Source: an uncultured Lachnospiraceae bacterium
GTDB lineage: Bacteria > Bacillota > Clostridia > Lachnospirales > Lachnospiraceae
Length of the DNA stretch: 64,000 nt
Direction of reading: 5' to 3'
NCBI GenBank assembly: GCA_910585465.1
Contig: CAJUEW010000001.1
Coordinates: 62,001 to 126,000 of the forward strand
The notes beneath the pieces were generated by a model, which saw only the letters and a program-made list of their open reading frames with translations, was not told the DNA's origin and searched no databases. A program made the translations under genes and the position numbers. Below are positions 8,637-16,354 of the stretch, piece after piece (the first letter of the stretch is position 1; every line of letters begins with the position of its first letter).

Positions 8637-9053
8637 TTACATTGACTTATATTGTGTAAATATACTTCTATCTCCACTTGCAAATCTCTTAGAAAGGTCT
8701 AATTCCTCTTCCTTAGTTAAATCATTCAATAATTTAATGCTGTCATATGCACCCTTTAAGACAACATTGTATATTTCTCCACACAATTCATTATATAATT
8801 CATTTAGATATAGTTCTTCCAACCGTTTCAAAGGCACATTACTTGCCATAACCTTTACCATCTGCTGTATTGCTGAATAAATTGGATTATCCATACGAAC
8901 TTCGATTATAAATTTTTCAATCTCTTTTCGGTCCACACCATAGAAATTATTCATATAATTTATCACTTTATTATAATTCAGAACATCTTTACCCAAATCA
9001 TGGTATTTAGATGTCCTCATAAATAATTCATAACACATATCAAAAAAATTCAT
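8637..9053 (-). CDS. Unknown AT-rich protein of the island
   Basis: A 138-residue protein I do not recognise. It is strongly helical and charged, with no membrane segment or metal-binding motif, and is visibly richer in Asn, Tyr, Lys and Glu than its neighbours. The gene is more AT-rich than both the nuclease genes and the ParAB genes, which suggests a separate origin. It stands alone, 103 bp upstream of the HNH gene in the same direction, at the join between the defence cluster and the ICE-like block. Such orphans at island joints are often recent arrivals. Confidence 0.55.
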   Translation of the reverse strand: MNFFDMCYELFMRTSKYHDLGKDVLNYNKVINYMNNFYGVDRKEIEKFIIEVRMDNPIYSAIQQMVKVMASNVPLKRLEELYLNELYNELCGEIYNVVLKGAYDSIKLLNDLTKEEELDLSKRFASGDRSIFTQYKSM

Positions 9054-9158
9054 TCCTATTCCTCCGAACTAATCATCTAGCTTTAAGATAAACTCTTTCA
9101 AATCTATTATACAGCCAATTCACTATTCCCACAATAATTACTGTCCGGATTTCTGTTA

Positions 9159-9193
9159 AAAAAAAGAGTCCGCCATACATTGACGAACTCTCC
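9159..9193 (-). terminator. Terminator of the ParAB operon
   Basis: On the minus strand, AGAGTTCG pairs with CGGACTCT (one G:T pair) and is followed by eight T residues. It lies about 95 bp beyond the last gene of the SymE-ParA-ParB run and marks the end of that transcription unit, at the join with the defence cluster. Confidence 0.65.
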
Positions 9194-9287
9194 AATATTG
9201 TTATTAAGTTTGCTTTACCCAGATTCTTTTTTACTCTTGTCTATTTTGTGCCAGAATGCTACGGGACATTCCTTCTCATTTACCTCT

Positions 9288-9575
9288 CTACATCTGCCGC
9301 CACACATGCTTTCGTCCATTCATCTGAAACACATCATGCCCCTTAATACTCTTCACCGCCTGCCGCAGATTCCTGGCCCTGCCGTGCTGGTGGTAAGGAT
9401 GGGATGCCTTATGCTTATGGAAAATAATGCACTCCCCCTCTCCCGGATACTCCGGGTTATGGATATACCAGATATGCCCCGTATTTTTTGACTGGATCGT
9501 CACATCATAATTCTCCGCCAGGATAATGTTAAAATAAGCCTTATCCAGTCTCTCAATCTCTTCCGTCTGGAACAT
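9288..9575 (-). CDS. Small conserved mobile-element protein
   Basis: A 95-residue protein starting at ATG 9575, preceded by GGGAGGGGAGG. It has no known motif. The middle part is rich in His and aromatic residues (WYIHNPEYPGEGECIIFHKHK, with HPYHQHGR after it), which could bind metal or nucleic acid. The gene overlaps the end of parB by 23 bp, so it belongs to the partition operon. Proteins of this size follow ParB in ICE-like elements of Clostridia; the role is unknown. Confidence 0.6.
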   Translation of the reverse strand: MFQTEEIERLDKAYFNIILAENYDVTIQSKNTGHIWYIHNPEYPGEGECIIFHKHKASHPYHQHGRARNLRQAVKSIKGHDVFQMNGRKHVWRQM

Positions 9576-10542
9576 CAGCCTCCCCTCCCTTCCCGAACCA
9601 TGCCGCCAGCGCTTCCTCCACGATCCCTGCCACATCCGCAGATTTCACCCCGGAAAAATACCTCTCATACACATCCACCGACAGCCTGACGCTCTTCCCG
9701 GCACAAACCTTCTTCCCTTTTCCGCCGCCAAGCGTTTCCAGCACCCGCTTCTCCGTCACCTTCCCGGCCATGCCCCGGATGCACTTTGCCGTCTTTGCGT
9801 CCAGCTTGATCTTCCCCTCTTCCGCCAGCCCGGACACCGTTTTCTGCTCCTTATCCGACAGATAGGACAGATCCACAGCCGCCACCAGAGAAAGCGTCCC
9901 GTCATCCAGCCGTTCCTTCAAAGGCTCTTCCAACTGCTGAACCCTCATATACCTGGCAATGTTCCGCCCGGTCATCCCATACTCTTCCCCGATGGCATCC
10001 CTGCTCTTCAACTTGTGGACATCATGTCCACAAGTCTCCGGCATATCCGAACCATTCAGCCTTGCAATCTCTTCCAGAATATCATTCCGTCTTCCCTGGC
10101 TGCTGACCTTCTCATATCGCTCCACCAGCACCGCCGCCTTCTCGGACGGCAGGAGCTCCGCAAATCCCCGCTGTATCACATTGGTCTCAATCACATACAC
10201 ATAGGCTTCCTCTTCCGTCAGATCCGTCTTCACGATAGCCGGGATCTCCGTAAGCCCTGCCAGCTTCCCCGCCATCTGCCGGTTATGCCCGGCAAGCATC
10301 TCAAAGCCGTCCCCATCCTGCCACACAATCACCGGATTCAGTACACCATGTTCCTTAATGCTCTCCACCATGTCATCCAGACGTTCCCCTTCGTACAACC
10401 GGAATGGATGTTTCCGGAAAGCGCGGATATCATCAATGGGCAGCATCCTTATCCCGTCCTCCGGGGCGGATACCTCTTCCGCCCCTGCCAGCAGGTCCAC
10501 TGCGTCATTGAAGATCTTCCTCTTTGCCCCATTAGCCTTCAT
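9553..10542 (-). CDS. parB: ParB/Spo0J-family partition protein
   Basis: A 329-residue ParB-like protein. The N-terminal ParB nuclease/CTPase-type domain (about residues 30-120) includes IKEHGVLNPVIV and the box LAGHNRQMAG, a variant of the GERR motif. A helix-turn-helix region follows (SRDAIGEEYGMTGRNIARYMRV). The C-terminus replaces the chromosomal dimerisation domain with a divergent tail. It overlaps parA by 11 bp. It would segregate or stabilise a plasmid-like circular form of the element by loading at a centromere site and acting with ParA. It is clearly not the chromosomal Spo0J, which sits near oriC with gidB. Confidence 0.9.
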   Translation of the reverse strand: MKANGAKRKIFNDAVDLLAGAEEVSAPEDGIRMLPIDDIRAFRKHPFRLYEGERLDDMVESIKEHGVLNPVIVWQDGDGFEMLAGHNRQMAGKLAGLTEIPAIVKTDLTEEEAYVYVIETNVIQRGFAELLPSEKAAVLVERYEKVSSQGRRNDILEEIARLNGSDMPETCGHDVHKLKSRDAIGEEYGMTGRNIARYMRVQQLEEPLKERLDDGTLSLVAAVDLSYLSDKEQKTVSGLAEEGKIKLDAKTAKCIRGMAGKVTEKRVLETLGGGKGKKVCAGKSVRLSVDVYERYFSGVKSADVAGIVEEALAAWFGKGGEADVPDGRD

Positions 10543-11317
10543 ATGAGATCAACTCCTTTGCAAACTTTCTGTAAGCCACTCCTGCGCTTGCCTTCGGGCT
10601 GTACTGCACCACCGGCAGGCTGTAATAAACGCTCTCCCCCACTTTCACCGTATTTGGGATCTTCGTGTCAAACACCCGTATCTGCTCCTGGAAGCTCTCC
10701 GTCACTTCCTCCGTCAGTACCTTGCACAGCTTCGTCCTGGACTCGCACATGGTCATCAGGATGCCCGCAATCCCCAGCTTCGGGTTGATCCGCTTCCGGA
10801 TCTTCACCACCGTCCGCAGAAAATCCTGCATCCCCATCATCGCCAGAAGCTGGGGATTTACCGTAATGATCACTTCATCACTGGCTGCCAAAGCATTTAT
10901 CGTCAGCGTTCCAAGAGACGGGCATGTATCAATCAAAATGTAATCATACTTCTCCCGCAGCGGCTCCAGAATCCCGGACAGCATCTTCTCCGCTCCCATT
11001 TCCAGCCTCAATTTGGCATCCACCACCGACAGGAAGATGGACGATGGGATGAAATCCACCCCGTCCTTCGTCCGTATGTACTTCTTCGGGGACGGCATCT
11101 TCGTGTCCTCGATCTGCGCCATCATCAGGTGCCCGATAGTATCATCCAGCACTCCTGTATCCTCCACGCCGAAGCACGTTGTCAGATTGGCCTGGCTGTC
11201 AAAATCCACAGCCAATACTTTCTTCCCCATCTTCTGCAAACAGTATGCCAGGTTCAGCGTGGTCACAGTCTTACCCACACCGCCTTTCTGTGAACCGACC
11301 ATATAAATCTTTCCCAT
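10532..11317 (-). CDS. parA: ParA-family partition ATPase
   Basis: A 261-residue ParA/Soj-type ATPase. The deviant Walker A box is SQKGGVGKT (residues 9-17) with the signature Lys, and further boxes are VDFDSQANLT and ILIDTCPSLGTLT. Length and motif order match the Soj/type Ib ParA group, without an N-terminal helix-turn-helix. It lies 3 bp after the SymE-like gene and overlaps parB. It forms the motor of a partition system that keeps the mobile element during excision or plasmid-like phases. Confidence 0.92.
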   Translation of the reverse strand: MGKIYMVGSQKGGVGKTVTTLNLAYCLQKMGKKVLAVDFDSQANLTTCFGVEDTGVLDDTIGHLMMAQIEDTKMPSPKKYIRTKDGVDFIPSSIFLSVVDAKLRLEMGAEKMLSGILEPLREKYDYILIDTCPSLGTLTINALAASDEVIITVNPQLLAMMGMQDFLRTVVKIRKRINPKLGIAGILMTMCESRTKLCKVLTEEVTESFQEQIRVFDTKIPNTVKVGESVYYSLPVVQYSPKASAGVAYRKFAKELISYEG

Positions 11318-11320
11318 ATA

Positions 11321-11563
11321 TCAAAACCTCACTTTCTTCTCTGCTACCATGCTTAACTGCATTTCCTCAAACGCATCAATATAGTCCACCGACTCCCTCG
11401 GAACAATGACCAGCTTCCCTTCCTCGCACTGGACTGTCAGGAGCGTCCCTGCCCCAAAGCCCAGCTCTTCCAGCCAAAGCCCCTTTAATGTGATCGTCGG
11501 TGTGGGCTTGTAATTATGCCCGCTCTGCTCATATACCTTAAATTTTCTGACATCCTTCCTCAT
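11321..11563 (-). CDS. SymE-like AbrB-fold small protein
   Basis: An 80-residue protein with the SymE/AbrB-type beta-barrel signature TPTITLKGLWLEELGFGAGTLLTVQ followed by EEGKLVIVPRE in residues 20-57. SymE of E. coli is an SOS-induced nucleoid-condensing toxin, but in clostridial ICEs members of this family are also found as stable accessory genes ahead of ParA. Here it is the first gene of the partition operon. No antisense SymR-like RNA can be asserted from sequence. It could be a transition-state-type regulator of the operon rather than a toxin. Confidence 0.75.
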   Translation of the reverse strand: MRKDVRKFKVYEQSGHNYKPTPTITLKGLWLEELGFGAGTLLTVQCEEGKLVIVPRESVDYIDAFEEMQLSMVAEKKVRF

Positions 11564-11610
11564 CTATTCCCTATCCTTTCACCGGCCCGCAGACCGGACA
11601 TGCCATAATC

Positions 11611-11742
11611 CTATGCTATTGAACTTCCCTTTGGGATTTTACAGGAACCGCTCCCAGGCGCATTGTCCTGTGCCATTTCCTGCAAAAAAGAACTGTTTGT
11701 TTCCGAACGAAACGATAAGCCGTCATCTATCAAAACTATCAC
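11611..11742 (-). CDS. Possible 43-residue leader peptide
   Basis: An open frame starts at GTG 11742 and ends with TAG at 11613-11611, 50 bp upstream of the SymE-like gene. The peptide begins with a hydrophobic stretch (VIVLIDDG) and continues with Ser-, Gly- and Asn-rich sequence. The open frame continues upstream of the GTG without an obvious ribosome site, so it may be chance within conserved noncoding DNA. Confidence 0.2.
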   Translation of the reverse strand: MIVLIDDGLSFRSETNSSFLQEMAQDNAPGSGSCKIPKGSSIA

Positions 11743-12067
11743 AACAATATGGGCGCTGTAAGTTCCCCGGCTTTCCGTAAGTAAATCCTATTTGTTCCCA
11801 TGGTACAGAAACGCAGGTTTAACCCTCCCATGGCGCCCGGTTCACATTAAACCCGGCCGAAACCTGTCAGCCAATATTACAACGCCCCCGTTGCAACCCG
11901 TCAGCATTTATAAGGACTTCGGACCTTCAAATCCATCACCAGAGGATGGTATGGTTGCTTTAATCGCTATCAGACTTTCATACTGCTGGCCAGCAATATA
12001 TGTACGGCTCCCGGGCGGAAACCAGAAATGAGTTGATTCCGTTTGCCCTTTTCCGGGCAAAAAAATA
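11743..12067. other. Structured noncoding stretch of the mobile element
   Basis: About 325 bp without a convincing gene. It holds several short repeats. CCCATGG occurs twice about 30 bp apart. CAGGTTT is mirrored by AAACCTG about 45 bp later. A GTAAGT pair brackets a C-rich stretch. A stem TTTGCCC/GGGCAAA occurs at 12042-12061. It lies between the partition operon and the cargo genes, a usual place for an origin of transfer or replication or for a ParB centromere. No relaxase gene is present, so the role is undecided. Confidence 0.35.
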
Positions 12068-12123
12068 AGGGGACAAGTTAGTGCAACCCCTTGATTTTAC
12101 TGGGTTCTTCTAACTTGTCCCTA
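12068..12123 (-). terminator. Terminator after the KTR-protein gene
   Basis: A perfect 11-bp outer stem (GGGACAAGTTA / TAACTTGTCCC) plus an inner AACCC/GGGTT pairing directly abuts the stop codon at 12124. Read on the minus strand the stem is followed by TTATTTTTTT, a good intrinsic terminator for the pump-DUF4180-KTR run. Confidence 0.7.
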
Positions 12124-12324
12124 TTATAACACGGGCATCTGCGTCTTAGCGGCTGGCTCTGTAATAATTACTATCTGTAAATCTCTGACATTTATTAAAT
12201 TCTCATGTTTACACTTTGGACAAAATAGAGGAAAGTTTTGTAGTATTGTATCCTTTCGCATCTTGTCCCGTGTTTTACCACCGCAAACAGGGCATCTTAT
12301 CCATTCGGCTGTGCTCGAATCCAT
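12124..12324 (-). CDS. Cysteine-rich KTR-domain protein
   Basis: A 66-residue zinc-ribbon-like protein with two CxxC pairs: IRCPVCGGKTR near the start and FCPKCKHE in the middle, followed by NLINV and a TEPAAKTQ tail. This matches the Cys-rich KTR family (PF14205), which accompanies conjugative transposons of Firmicutes. The zinc ribbon is inferred from cysteine spacing; the cellular role is unknown. It follows the DUF4180 gene by 17 bp. Confidence 0.88.
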   Translation of the reverse strand: MDSSTAEWIRCPVCGGKTRDKMRKDTILQNFPLFCPKCKHENLINVRDLQIVIITEPAAKTQMPVL

Positions 12325-12341
12325 GTGTTACCTCCTGCAAA

Positions 12342-12740
12342 TCAGCGTTCATAACTGTCTCTTTTTTTGTTCTTAGCACATCCAGAAAGTTTGTCAACAG
12401 CAAGAGAAGCGGTAGGCTGAAAGTAAATATCCTTTCCTTTATTGCTCTCATACATAAAATCCCTTAACGGCTTACTGGTATATTTTGAAAAATCGCCGTA
12501 TATGGCAAATCTCACACCATAGTTGATGAATTTCTGCAATATTTCTCCTGCCAGACAAGTACTCAAGACAAAGAAATCATTTATAATAGCTCCCTTATTG
12601 ACGGCAATATTTGTGCAGCCCGTTTCGTATTTTACTGTCATAATCAAATCTAATGCCGACTGGACATCTGTAATCAGCAGTTCATCACTGCTTACAACTG
12701 CAACCTCTGTATTATTTTTCTTTATAACTTCTGTTTTCAT
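12342..12740 (-). CDS. DUF4180 protein
   Basis: A 132-residue protein of the DUF4180 family. Typical features are the opening KKNNTEVAVVSSDELLITDVQSALDL, the middle LAGEILQKFINY and FAIYGDFSKYTSKPLRDF. It is soluble, alpha/beta, with no catalytic motif that I can name. It lies 12 bp after a MATE pump whose regulator is a TetR protein, and is probably co-transcribed with them. DUF4180 genes often sit beside TetR-controlled genes in Firmicute mobile elements, so a link to stress or drug response is plausible but inferred. Confidence 0.88.
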   Translation of the reverse strand: MKTEVIKKNNTEVAVVSSDELLITDVQSALDLIMTVKYETGCTNIAVNKGAIINDFFVLSTCLAGEILQKFINYGVRFAIYGDFSKYTSKPLRDFMYESNKGKDIYFQPTASLAVDKLSGCAKNKKRDSYER

Positions 12741-12752
12741 TTTCTACCTCCA

Positions 12753-14120
12753 TCAATTTTGAATCATTTTAACAACGGCTTTTGACTGCCACTTATTCCC
12801 CTTGTATCTCATAACTACAATAACACTTGCCACGCACCATCCTAGACAAGAAGCGATAGCAATCGAGAGAAGTCCCAATTTTCCTATTAGCAATACAGTG
12901 ACAAACAATTTCACGAGTATGGATGCCAGTGAATGAATCCCTGCAATCAGTGTATCCCCAACGCCAGAAAGTACGCCGCCCAATCCGTATATCAAAGCAT
13001 TTATCGGATAGAACCATAGGCAGACATGGAAATAGCTATAACCGCTTAATATCATTTCCTCGTTATCGCCGATAATTAATCCTAATATTCCTTTTCCCCA
13101 AAACAGCAGAATCATGGAAAGCAGAGCTGTGATAGCGATTGAAAGCGTTATGCCAAACCGTGTGCCTTGCTTCATACGGTCTTTTTCATTTGCTCCGATA
13201 TTTTGCCCCGCAAAAATGCTCAAAGCATTTCCGAGTGCCTGAACAGGCAGCAAAATAAATGCTTCAATTCGGCTTGCCGCTGTCATTCCACCGATGCTTG
13301 CATTTCCTAATCGATTGATAAAGCCCTGCACAATCAGCATACCGAGAAAAACTGCCAGTTGCTGTATAATAATTGGCGTACAGATTTTTAAGGAAATCCC
13401 TAATAATTTCTTGTCAAAAACAAACTCACTACGCTTTGGAACTGCCATCGGGAATTTTTTTCGGAGTTGAACCAACAAATATACGCCAGAGATTGCCTGT
13501 GCAATAATTGTAGATGCCGCAATCCCAATGACGCCCCCGCCATTTATAACAAAGACGATATTAAGCACTAAGTTGATAATGGATGATACAACCAAAGCAT
13601 ATAACGGCATTTTTGTTTCGCCAAAACTTCTCATAACTGCACCAAGCATATTATACAGCATTGAAAACGGAATACCCAAAAATACCATTCTCAAATATGC
13701 CGAAGCAGGCTCTAAAAGCTCGGCAGGAGTCTGGGTAATCTGTAACAACGGCTTTGCTAAAATTGCCCCGCCAAACGCCATCATTAAACCTAAAACCAAT
13801 AAAAAAATAGACATTGTGGAAATTAAGCTTTTAATCTGTTCAAACTGCTTTGCACCAAAGAATTGGGCAAGAAGTATCGTGATACCAATAGCCAAACCCA
13901 AAATAACGGAAACAAACAGTAGATAAATCGGAACAGACACACCGATTGCGGACAACGCATCTTCATTCACCAAACGCCCCGCAACAACCGCATCAATAAC
14001 ATTATAAAGCTGTTGCAATAAAGTCCCTAAAAAAATGGGAATAGAAAACAACACTAACTGTTTCTTTATACTTCCCGAAGTCAATACCATAGGCTGACCT
14101 CTGTTTTCTTTCTTTTGCAT
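12753..14120 (-). CDS. MATE-family multidrug efflux pump (island cargo)
   Basis: A 455-residue MATE transporter with about 12 membrane helices, expected to export drugs or metabolites using a Na+ or H+ gradient. The N-terminus KKQLVLFSIPIFLGTLLQQLYNVIDAVVAGR is the typical family opening, and the two six-helix halves are both complete. It is 14 bp downstream of a TetR-type gene and upstream of DUF4180, forming a tetR-MATE-DUF4180-KTR cargo module. Substrate is unknown. It differs clearly from the two other MATE proteins in the window. Confidence 0.92.
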   Translation of the reverse strand: MQKKENRGQPMVLTSGSIKKQLVLFSIPIFLGTLLQQLYNVIDAVVAGRLVNEDALSAIGVSVPIYLLFVSVILGLAIGITILLAQFFGAKQFEQIKSLISTMSIFLLVLGLMMAFGGAILAKPLLQITQTPAELLEPASAYLRMVFLGIPFSMLYNMLGAVMRSFGETKMPLYALVVSSIINLVLNIVFVINGGGVIGIAASTIIAQAISGVYLLVQLRKKFPMAVPKRSEFVFDKKLLGISLKICTPIIIQQLAVFLGMLIVQGFINRLGNASIGGMTAASRIEAFILLPVQALGNALSIFAGQNIGANEKDRMKQGTRFGITLSIAITALLSMILLFWGKGILGLIIGDNEEMILSGYSYFHVCLWFYPINALIYGLGGVLSGVGDTLIAGIHSLASILVKLFVTVLLIGKLGLLSIAIASCLGWCVASVIVVMRYKGNKWQSKAVVKMIQN

Positions 14121-14134
14121 TTTTCTACCTCCTG

Positions 14135-14713
14135 CTATTCATACAAACTTTCAATCAAATGGTCAACCATAAAATCAAAGGTTTCCATGTGATTGTGTGG
14201 AAGAATATCCTTATTTTTGATATTCATAATTAAAGAGTAAATAACTGACATCGCCAAATCCGCATTAACCTTAAATTTCAAATACGACTGGCTCAAAAAA
14301 AGCTGTTGGCTCATATGATTGGATTCTTCGATTTTTTCTGCCTGTTCTTCTGATAACTTGTTCATCAAAATTGTAAAATCCGTACTGTCCGAATCGTACA
14401 AAAAATTGTTTTTATCATATTCCCGATAAATGAGCTTTAAAGCTTCAGCAACACCATACTTATCTTTGTGTTTTTTGATTACCTCCGATGCCGCATTGTA
14501 GATTTGTTCTTGCACAGAGCACAACACTTCACAAAAAAGAGCTTCTTTCGATTCAAAAAAAATATAAAACGCCCCTTTTGAGATTCCTACCTGTTTACAA
14601 AGGTCATCAACACTTGTTTTCTTATAACCATACTGTGTCCAACTCTGCTTACAGGCTTCCTGCAAACTTCTTTTGATGTTTTCTTTTTCTCGTTCTGTAA
14701 AACTTCTTGCCAT
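14135..14713 (-). CDS. TetR/AcrR-family regulator
   Basis: A 192-residue regulator. Residues about 10-55 form the TetR helix-turn-helix (KKTSVDDLCKQVGISKGAFYIFF with the usual KEALF after it), followed by an all-helical ligand-binding domain. It is the first gene of the MATE cargo operon and has a near-consensus promoter upstream, so it probably represses itself and the pump until a ligand binds. Ligand unknown. Confidence 0.92.
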   Translation of the reverse strand: MARSFTEREKENIKRSLQEACKQSWTQYGYKKTSVDDLCKQVGISKGAFYIFFESKEALFCEVLCSVQEQIYNAASEVIKKHKDKYGVAEALKLIYREYDKNNFLYDSDSTDFTILMNKLSEEQAEKIEESNHMSQQLFLSQSYLKFKVNADLAMSVIYSLIMNIKNKDILPHNHMETFDFMVDHLIESLYE

Positions 14714-14760
14714 ATTGTTTTCTCCTTTCTATGACTTAAAATACCATTTCGGTCATATTT

Positions 14761-14789
14761 ATAATACACCATATACCAGTAAACGTCAA
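14761..14789 (-). promoter_or_regulatory. Promoter of the tetR-MATE operon
   Basis: On the minus strand, TTGACG (14789-14784) and TATTAT (14766-14761) are separated by 17 bp. Transcription would start near 14755. The flanking GGTATATGGTGTATTAT and AATGGTATTT stretch could hold the TetR operator, but no clean dyad is evident. Confidence 0.65.
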
Positions 14790-14834
14790 GAAATATTTTC
14801 AAAATACGCTATCATATGACTACATCAAAAAACA

Positions 14835-14854
14835 GCAGAGCTTTTACCCTCTGC
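14835..14854 (-). terminator. Terminator of tnpV
   Basis: On the minus strand GCAGAG and CTCTGC pair around an 8-nt loop, followed by TG and six T residues, 11 bp beyond the tnpV stop codon. Confidence 0.55.
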
Positions 14855-14864
14855 CGCCTGTTGC

Positions 14865-15239
14865 CTATGCGAAAATGATTTCCTCGTTCACAATCTCCCT
14901 TGCACAAGCCCTTATGTTATTCATTCTTCCTGTCCATTCTAGGGCATTTTCTTCCTTTAGGCGTTCTGTTATGCCCTGTGCCTGTTTCATGCCCTCTATG
15001 AGCCGCTCAAAGCGTTCCTGTGCCTGTCTATCAATGTCTGCAAGGTAGGCGTTGAGCCTGCCGCTTGTAAGAAGATTGGTGTATGTTACTTTGCGATACT
15101 GCTTCAGATAGTCCAAATGCCGCTGTCCCCATGTGCCTATCGGCTGTTCTTCTTCGGCGGGTACAGTTAAGCATGGTATTAAGTAATCACCCTGCCGCTC
15201 GTATTTGCCGCCCATTTCCTCAAATAATGATTTTGCCAT
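14865..15239 (-). CDS. tnpV: TnpV-type transposon accessory protein
   Basis: A 124-residue protein of the TnpV family (PF14198), known from Tn4451-type elements of Clostridia. The opening SLFEEMGGKYERQGDYLIPCL and the central IGTWGQRHLDYLKQYRK are the usual family features; the rest is helical. Its function is not established. The start at 15239 follows GGAGGT. The gene sits at the very end of the foreign block: its ribosome site lies where the receiver-domain reading frame stops resembling PhoP. No TnpX-type serine recombinase is present, so the element is probably incomplete. Confidence 0.88.
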   Translation of the reverse strand: MAKSLFEEMGGKYERQGDYLIPCLTVPAEEEQPIGTWGQRHLDYLKQYRKVTYTNLLTSGRLNAYLADIDRQAQERFERLIEGMKQAQGITERLKEENALEWTGRMNNIRACAREIVNEEIIFA

Positions 15240-15669
15240 TGTCTGTTACCTCCACATTCTTTTTTATTTTGAATGTCCGCAAAATCCGTCCTACATCTGT
15301 GGGACTGCACCGGCGAAGCACAGCTTTCACACGGGAAACCATTTCCATCATCCCAAATGGCTTTACAAGATAATCGTCCGCCCCTAAATCAAGGCTTTGT
15401 ATTTTATCATACTCCATACCTTTTGCAGTAGCCATTATTACAGGAATCCGAGAGGTGTCTGGATTATCTTTCAGAAATTTTAACAGTTCTACACCGTCTT
15501 CCCCCGGCAGCATAATATCAAGAATAATTAAATCAGGCTTCTCCCTGTTTAACGCCTCCCGAAAAGCTGCCGCATCCGGAAACCCCTGCGCTTCAAAATT
15601 AGTGGAATTAAGCGTATATACTTCAATATCCCGAATACTTGCATCATCTTCTACACACCATATTTTCAT
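15220..15669 (-). pseudogene. phoP: Truncated phosphate-type response regulator (phoP-like)
   Basis: A complete receiver domain without its DNA-binding domain. Residues seen: acidic pocket Asp8-Asp9, phospho-acceptor Asp51 (LIILDIMLPGEDG), Thr81 and Lys103 (LVKPFG). After GRIL (about residue 131) the sequence stops resembling the family and runs into island DNA, ending at 15220 and overlapping tnpV. OmpR/PhoB-type regulators are normally about 230 residues with a winged helix after this point, so about 100 residues are lost. The gene follows phoU by 34 bp in the pst operon. With the kinase remnant at 1-941, it marks the two sides of the insertion. A free receiver protein could still be made, but it cannot bind DNA. 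Confidence 0.85.
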
Positions 15670-15703
15670 ACATTTCCTCCAAAGCTTTGATTTCTTCCTG
15701 TTA

Positions 15704-16354
15704 CTATACCTGCTTTCCCTTATGTGTTCCAGTCACAGAGAATACCACCCACTCCGCAATGTTCACCGCGTGATCCCCGATTCTTTCAAAATATTTTGCA
15801 ATCATTAGAAGATCCAATGCATACCCTCCGTCTGCCGGTTTCTCCGCTATCATTTTAATCAATGATGTTTTAACCTGCATAAATAAATGATCCACTATAT
15901 CATCATGGTCAACTACTGTCTTTGCAAGAACAATATCCTGCTTTACAAAGGCATCTATGCTTTCTGTAACCATTTGCATCGTTGCTTCCGCCATAAAACG
16001 GATATGTTCACATTCCCCGCCCGTCCTTCCGTCAAGAAATGTAATGATTTCCGCAATATCCGCCGCCTGCGTTCCTATCCGTTCCATATCTGTAATCATT
16101 TTAAGGGCTGCGGAAATCTGCCGCAAATCCCTTGCCACAGGCTGCTGCTGAAGCAGCAGCTTCAGACACAGCGTTTCTATTATACGCTCCATTCGGTTAA
16201 TTTCCCCATCAAGGGATAAAACCTTATCTGTCAGCTTCACATCGCCCATAGAGAGTGCCTTTGAAGCAATGGCTATCGCTTCTTCACACATCGCCCCCAT
16301 TTGGGTAAGTTCCTTATTCAGCGTAGCAAGCTGTTCATCAAAACGACTTCTCAT
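15704..16354 (-). CDS. phoU: Phosphate signalling complex protein PhoU
   Basis: A 216-residue all-helical PhoU with the two usual repeats of a three-helix bundle: DKVLSLDGEINRMERIIE in the first and EKPADGGYALDLLMIAKYFERIGDHAVNIAEW in the second. The acidic ExxxD metal-binding patterns are present. PhoU damps phosphate uptake through PstB and keeps the PhoR kinase quiet when phosphate is plentiful. The start codon overlaps the pstB stop (TAATG). Because the partner kinase is broken here, PhoU may now act only on the transporter. Confidence 0.95.
   Translation of the reverse strand: MRSRFDEQLATLNKELTQMGAMCEEAIAIASKALSMGDVKLTDKVLSLDGEINRMERIIETLCLKLLLQQQPVARDLRQISAALKMITDMERIGTQAADIAEIITFLDGRTGGECEHIRFMAEATMQMVTESIDAFVKQDIVLAKTVVDHDDIVDHLFMQVKTSLIKMIAEKPADGGYALDLLMIAKYFERIGDHAVNIAEWVVFSVTGTHKGKQV

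Noticed and set aside
9553..11317. Chromosomal parAB (soj-spo0J) and hence a nearby chromosomal origin
   Set aside because: The ParB tail is divergent, a SymE-like gene precedes ParA, and TnpV/KTR genes follow; no gidB or dnaA neighbours are present. This is a mobile-element partition system.
11792..12031. 79-codon plus-strand open frame in the noncoding part of the mobile element
   Set aside because: It starts with TTG and has no ribosome site, and the region is dense in short inverted repeats. It is more likely conserved noncoding DNA than a gene.
12042..12061. TTTGCCC/GGGCAAA hairpin as a terminator
   Set aside because: On the plus strand it is followed by A residues and on the minus strand the T-run precedes it, so it does not have terminator polarity.
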